Origin: Homalodisca vitripennis
Taxonomy: Eukaryota > Arthropoda > Insecta > Hemiptera > Cicadellidae
Reading direction: 5' to 3'
Assembly: GCF_021130785.1 (NCBI RefSeq)
Contig: NW_025777440.1
Location: forward strand, 1 to 64,000
DNA length: 64,000 nt
Shown here: piece after piece, positions 57,101 to 64,000 of the stretch
How the letters are laid out: every line of letters starts with the position of its first letter
Position numbering within the stretch: position 1 is the stretch's first letter
Made by a program: the position numbers and the translations under genes
The notes under the pieces: model-generated
The model's input: only the letters and a program-made list of their open reading frames with translations
Told to the model about the DNA's origin: nothing
Database searches by the model: none

Positions 57101-60100
57101 AAATTACTATCTACATTTGTTTTTTAATTCAAGATCTAAATTTAAAAATAATATGTCTAGTAATATTTGAGTACCTGCTAGCAAAACAATCTAAAACTAG
57201 TTGTGAGATAATTTACGTGAGATTTTGATCACATCGTGTTTTAACACCTATTAAAAACTCACATAACAGTAACTAAAATTGTACAAAGATTGTAGGTTTA
57301 ATTTATAAAAGCTTAGGTTGCTGGAAACAGTGTCTCATAATATTTTCTAGTACTCATAGAATTTTTTTTTATGAAGAAAAAAATGGTGGTGTAATTTTAA
57401 ATTTATTTTCAAAACACTAGAACCTCCCAGTTTAAAAGTAAATTGAATTGACTATTTTAGAAGATTTCAGACACATTAAAAGTTTTATCTATTGCTTTAC
57501 AAATTTTCATTTCGAATAAAATTTAAGTAATGAGTTTGCGAGAAAATTTATCAAAATGACATAAGTTTATATAATTTTTGAGTGATTGTATTATATTTTT
57601 ATCAAACAATATCAAATCATTTTTTCTCGGGTATTTATGAGTAAACAAAAATGATTAAATTCAGTATTTTGAGTTACTTACATTTTGTAATTATCTACTA
57701 CACAAAGAAAATATTTAACACTAGGAACATCGGCCACCATTTTAAGATTGACATTATACGCTACTTACATGGCTTTTTTATTTATTATTTTTAAACCCAT
57801 AAACGATTTGGAATTTTAATAAAGTTACGATACGTTTTATAATCATCGTAAACTTGAAATCTAAGGTTTATTGGTATTGGCTTGTGTAAGTTTAAAAAAC
57901 ACAAATAACACAGGAGTAAGTAGTTTGTTTTATTAGTAGTTTTTTTTTGGAAGAAAGCTTAGTTATATTTACTGTTAAACTTTAAACTGAATAGAAGATT
58001 GAAAAACGAGTAGTAATAAAAAGAGAATGAAAATGTTTACCTACAGTTAGAGTAATAGATACGCTTATGAATAATTTTAATAGATCTGCAAACTTGCTGG
58101 AAATATAAGACCCAGTTGCTAACTATGATCAAATCCCAGTGTACAAGAAACAAAACAGAAACATTATTAGTAAGTTGAACTGTCTTTTCAGTGCGGTCTT
58201 TTGTTGTTTGATTTTCTGAATTAAATCAGAAATTGATGAACGACTCGACTTTTTATTAATTTAATACAAATTTTTGTGATTCATGTACGCGCGCACACTA
58301 AACAGGAAGTGTTTCCAAATAGTATAACAGTAAAAAACTATTTTCTAAAACTTTTTCCTCTAATGATAATCCACATTTTTTAGCAATAAGTACATACATA
58401 AAAAATTTCAGCAGGAGGTGAAATCGAAGTTGCATCCTCTGTCTTGGATACAAATTTTATTAATCATCATAAGGCAGAACTAGACTAATGTGAGTTGCAG
58501 GTTAAGGTTTTATGAACTGGAGTTGAAAATATTACAAACGGAGAGCTTTTAATAAAAAATACCTCTATTTGAATGGTGTATCCTAGGAAACAAAAAAACT
58601 ATCAATTTTAACATTTTTATGTAAGACATCACCGTTTAGAAAAAGTATTAACCGTATTCCATAACTAATTTCTTACTTTTTAGTGTACTTTATGATCGCA
58701 ACAGTATACCTGATTTTTCTCAATTTCGGGTCACATATTAACTATTTTATGAGATATCCATCTAGCCTAAGAATAAATACTTGGTTAAGAGACTAACAAG
58801 ACTCTCTGAACATGTCAAGGGAACAAAGACACCTGGAAAGAATTTGAGATTCTCATTCTACTCTGACAGCAATCTGTTAATTTCAATATTGTCCATAAGA
58901 AGGCCATCTGCCACAAACCTATGATCCAAAAATGACAAAGCTGCGAGCCTCAAAATGCTTTCTTTGGGTTTTGATGAATCATTATTTGAACTTATTATTA
59001 ATTTTTTACATGCCAATAAAAATAAAAATGAATGAAATATCTCATTTGAAATAAACAATAACTTTTATCACAGTTATTTGATAATTAAACATCTTGTGGT
59101 GATATGTAAATTTTCATACAAGGACAGCAGACATAAATTACTTGGATTATTGAAAGGAATATGTTAGTAAATGGTAAAGCAATTAGTCAGATAATAATTG
59201 GTAAGAATATAATTGTTAAAATATGTTTAAAGAATTCAAGATTTAGCCATAAACAAACACATTTAAAAATATTTAAGGCAAATTCATTTTATTTATCCAT
59301 TGTATGGCATATTATATGTAATGTGAATTTAGAACTATGTTAATGTGAATTTAGAAACTTTAATATATTTACATTTAAAATTAATCGAATTAATTTGAAG
59401 AATAAAAAATTCAATTCAGCTACATATGTAACTGTGGATGCTTAAACGAATGTGTTGAGGTCCCATAAAACAAATCAAGAGTATTAAAATTGCCGACGAA
59501 TCGTTTGTATAGCAAAATTTAATCTTTGTTTCGAAAATATTTGATTTTAAACATACAATAATACAAAAGTATTTAGTAACATATCCTGAATAGGTATACA
59601 CAGATTTGAAACAAATAGTAACTCTTTTAAGAGTTAGAATAAAAATATTCACTGTTTATTTATATAGAGGTTACTTACTTTTCCTGTTTTATTAAAACAT
59701 CAAGAAACCATTACTTTGATGTTTGAATGCTTCGTCCGTCATCTCACATGTGCTGCTTTTAGAACGTAATAAACGTATTCTACTAGTCACACATTCACAA
59801 TCAATTATATATAACAAACTATATAAAAGCAATCCACATAGTTTAATATTACAAGACTCCCGAAAGCCAGAATGATGATTTAGAGTTGGTAATGTCTTAC
59901 AGTCCATTAAACAGCCACAAGATCCTCCATTAGTTATAGATTAACTGCATACTTCTCTTCCTCAGTCTCCTCAAGTCTGTAATAATATACAATTAATTAA
60001 TTATCTATATTTTTTATAAAATATTGACTTGCTTTACTTGTTTCTTATAGATTATTCCTTCTCTTATTAGTGGGTTATAATGCGTATAAATATTTACTTT

Positions 60101-63100
60101 ATTATAATTGTGGAAATATGACTTATAAAATATAAATTGTATATAAACGTTATCAGTACGATGTGTTTTATTGCTGCAAATTGTTAAGGAACAAGTAAAT
60201 AAATAACCCCGAAATTATTTTTAGTTATTCAGCTGTATTATAATGAAACTATGAAATAATTTTTCATTAAGTAATTACTTAACTTTCAGTAAATAACTTT
60301 TCTAGTTAGAACAACATGTTTTCGTACCTTAGAGAATATTTATATATAATCGTTTTTCAATTCTTTATTATGTTCAATTAGATATGTTCATTGCAAAAAA
60401 TTATAATTTTATGTATTAGTAATTACTAGCATTAATGTTTGGTCACTTTCTTAACTGGTTTAACATGAATAAACTTTTGGGTTTAAACAATGAAATATTT
60501 GTCTCAGTATGTTAACCCATTTCATATAAGAAGGATAAATAAGTTTCCTTAACTTTTTAAAAAATATCAAAATATAATAAGGTGCTGGTGAAAATATATG
60601 TAAAATTTTCTTGGAATAAAGATAAAACACATACAATTTTATTAATCTAATTACCGCGTAAATTATTTGGTATCATGTTCTAATTTTGTTGATATATTTT
60701 TTGTTTATTAAAATAACTAAATTATATTTTCTACAGCTTTAGCGTAACGCTAGATTTATATTATTGTGTGTTTCTTGTGGGAACGAGTTGGAGGTGTGGT
60801 GACTCTAAACACAATTCCCTTAAGCGGTGATCAGATAATTCTTGTCTGGGTATTTTAACGTTTCTTCTAGAATTATTATCCTGAATTAAAAAGAATCTAT
60901 ATCGTGACTTTTAAAACGTAGATCCACATTATAATTAATTGAATTAATTGTATATAAATAGTGCTTGCTAAAACAAATATAAAATAATGTCCTACGTATT
61001 GCATCATATTTGGATTTTTTTTCTGCTACTTTACTACTACTTTTTAATTTGAAATATCACTCAATCATAAATATTATAGCAGAGTAATCCATTGCGAAGT
61101 TGTTCTGGGTGTAAGAACAATAAAGTTAGGTTAACAACATGGATAACATTGCTGATGCAATGGTTGCTTTTTAATATATCATACTTTTTTGATTTATCAG
61201 AATGGGGAAAAGCATAATTGAGTTCGAATTGAAAGTAACATCACTGCTTAACCATATTTTTTAATATATCGTACAGTTCATTAATAATGCTGGTTTGTTT
61301 TATATTGTAGAAGAAAGAATAAGATCCGAATATTGAAAAACAATTTTCGATTATTGATAATGTGCTGTCCTGGTGTACAAGGACATTTCGTCCTTTGAAT
61401 ATATGATCAAAATAAATATGGTAGCTTATTTACAGAGTTAGATGACATATAAAAGTTTTTATCAATCTATCCCTGGCTGCATACATAAATATACAAATTT
61501 TAATATATCAATTCGACGTAAAAAGGCATATTGTTTTACACATTTAAACGCATTTTGAAAGCCGCTATCCATAGGTAGGTTTACTGCCTAACTCAAATTC
61601 CTCAAATTAAAACCTCTTTCTTTGATGCATGTATTGTTGAAAGGTGATTGTAAAGACAAAAGATATCGGCGCAATACTGAACACTTTACGCTTTGTTGTT
61701 TTCGGGGTAATGTATGTTAAACTGTTAAAGCTGAACCTAAATGCGATCTAAATAAACTTTGAAAATGGAAAATATTCTTGCTATAATTTCCTAAGGCTAA
61801 AAAAAAAACGCATGAACCGCCGTGAGAATGTATTTCTTCCAAGAGATAAAAACACGCTGAGACGTAAGAATTTTCTTTGTAATGTGTTTAAAATTGTGTT
61901 CTAAATTGCTTGGGAAGTTTTTATCCCATATAACCTAGAAGTTTTTTACTTCAAGTGCAAAAGTTTAAATTCTATTTTTAAAAATAATGTAAAAAATATC
62001 CTACTGTTTAAATTAACATGAATTTTTAATTTGTGTTGGGAATATGCAAACTACCATGCAATTGGTTGTTTTTACAACAGTCATAATACAAATTCATACT
62101 AAATTGACACAGTTTAATGTCTCATTTTCCAGATTGCATGTAAAAATGCAAGGTTCAGACAATATATTGAATTGAAAAACTTTTATAAATTGCTATAATA
62201 TATAAAAAAATAATTTGATATAAATATAATAAATAAATTATAAATTATATAATTAAAAATATAAATTTATAATTGGCTTACGTGCTTTTAATGTTTTCTA
62301 AAAGTATCAACCTGAAAGAGATTAATGTTAAATTAATGTAGCAAAAATTTTAAAATATTTTAATTCTTTTTTATTACTTACTGTTTTTGCATATTTGAAA
62401 TAGCATTAAAATAAAAGTATAATTTAAAACAGCCGAACCACTGAGAGCTTACGTGATAAAAACTAAACAAATATAATATCACAATGTGATGACTCAGTAC
62501 GTTGGTCAAATTAAATCTTGAGTAAAATTTACATTACCGCGTTTATTATAATATTCTCATAAGCATAGAATAGAAATATAAATAAAATTAGGGCAGCGTT
62601 GACGTGTACTAGAGCACAGAATGTTGCTCCTAGAGAACTTCCGGGTTTGTGAATACCGGATGTGCACATCGTTGACAATTATTTGCATGCAGTGGTGTCC
62701 CACTCCACTCAGTTTAACCAAGGAAACGTCCGTACTTTTGAAATAAATCCTCCTTACATTACCAACGAGACCCCAACAATACAAAGTGTATAAATGTATA
62801 ATTTAAAAAACTAGTCTACTCAGTGATGAAATACTTGGTAAACCTTAAATATTTAAAGGAGCAGCAATTATAATTGGTATTTCTTCTCTCTTAAAATGCT
62901 AAAATTTAATGAAAAATAACTACAGAGACCAAATAGTAATCTTCTCTATATGGAATGGTGCTCTCTTCTATATATGTAAGTTGACTACTCGGAATTGTCT
63001 AAGAAATGGATGTAAAATAAGTATGTCCTGAACTTAAAGTAGTGCCAAACTGGTACACTTTGGTCCTATATAGATGAGGATAATCCGAAGCAATGTTCAT

Positions 63101-64000
63101 TCACAAGAACCGATGAAAACACCAGAATACAAAACATATTCTCACGCTCTATGGAAGATGGAGGACTGGGGAGAAATCATCAAGTTGGCCATTTCCTGTG
63201 GTATCTCTCTAGCGCGTTATGTTAAAAAAACAAACAAACAGGAAGACAGACAGAAGAGTGATGGGAGACGGGAGGGGTAAAGATTAAAGGTAGGATGCTA
63301 CCATTCTTTGTTTTCGTCCTAGACTTAAATAGCCATAAGGTGTGAAGTACGAGTGTTATTTTGCCTGAGTTTAAATAATTTGATTGTTAAAGAGTTCCTC
63401 TTTTAGAAATTTTACTCTTAAGGTATAAAAAATAAAATAATAAATACTATATTTAATGCTTAGCAGTGAGTTTTTATGGTATTTCCTCCTTAAAAATCTA
63501 TAAAAATAATAACAAACACTATTAAATTTGATGGCAGGTAATTGGTTACTATTGAAATACATTGAATTTAATATCTGTTGTTAAACAAAATACAAACAAA
63601 AAAACAAATTTTTAATTCATTTTCAGGAAAATGTGTTTTGATTTACACAAATAAAATATAGGCACCGTTGAAATGGATACTAACCATGATTAGGTATGTA
63701 GTGTTGTCGAGTTGACTGCTTTGTAAAATGATGGAAGTTTTTCTCAAGATCAGGGAGATTTTATTGTTGAACAGTATTTATCAAGCCGATCATATGCGCA
63801 TTATGTTTACGAAATATCGTGAGAAAATATAGTGAATTATTAAGAGTTATACTAATAATAATTTAAGAATGTTACGTGAATATTAATTTTGGTTCAACTG
63901 TTTCCTTTTTTTGCTTTTTACTACTCGATTACCTTTTGATGTGCGTGAATTAATGATGAGACTTGCAGATATATTATGGTATATGCGTATTAAGAGTTGA
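48126..64000. other. AT-rich intergenic DNA, no gene supported
   Basis: Only short AT-driven frames occur. A perfect 9-bp hairpin, CAAGACCCG (56648-56656) with CGGGTCTTG (56673-56681), stands out by base composition. A minus-strand frame at 58858-59058 ends in a somewhat protein-like stretch but has no recognised domain, so I do not call it. Confidence 0.55.

Noticed and set aside
58858..59058. Minus-strand frame with a protein-like C-terminal half
   Set aside because: No recognised domain, no supporting splice sites, and the N-terminal half is AT-driven.

Overview
The window looks like nuclear DNA from an arthropod, most likely an insect; I cannot name the species. It is strongly AT-rich, gene-poor and full of retrotransposon debris: tRNA-derived SINEs, a Jockey-type LINE and AT microsatellites. 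I found no intact host gene.

Layout. Bases 1-5560 and 20176-25760 are two near-identical direct copies of one locus. A second pair of matching blocks follows in the same order (7698-8990 and 43473-46118). The two arms are therefore roughly 1-9000 and 20176-46118, and they differ mainly in what lies inside. The first arm holds about 2.1 kb of plain AT-rich DNA. The second holds a more GC-rich block of about 17.7 kb (25790-43472), which is a decayed Polinton/Maverick (adintovirus-like) element. Between the arms lies a 5'-truncated, frameshifted LINE (11273-14080). To the right (46.1-64 kb) is AT-rich DNA with almost nothing recognisable. Part of it (43.5-47.5 kb) looks like poorly polished sequence.

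The Polinton block carries the standard core. In order it has a protein-primed family B DNA polymerase cut off at its N-terminus, a chromodomain integrase, an A32/FtsK-like packaging ATPase, a DUF8207-type protein, an adenain-like cysteine protease, a penton-like minor capsid protein and a hexon-like major capsid protein. It also carries accessory genes. These are a Core-2/I-branching (GT14)-like glycosyltransferase, a fibre-like protein with a short collagen-like stretch and tail-fibre-type repeats, a fragment of a matrix metalloprotease, three tandem diverged copies of a small gene, a spliced minus-strand poly-proline/acidic gene, and a spliced RING-finger gene at the right end. Almost every long gene is broken by frameshifts. 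Some of these may be assembly errors, but the missing polymerase N-terminus and in-frame stops point to a non-functional copy.

The most unusual signal is non-coding. Two families of structured repeats sit between the element's genes, and their stems differ in sequence while staying complementary. Family 1 has at least six units in two clusters (28.63-28.83 and 39.88-40.05 kb). Family 2 has two units (29.90-30.02 and 42.59-42.71 kb). A separate run of adjacent hairpins lies at 40.23-40.33 kb. I do not recognise any of them as a known ribozyme or RNA class. The right end also has a ~44-bp tandem repeat with YY1-like cores and a short kappaB-like repeat array.
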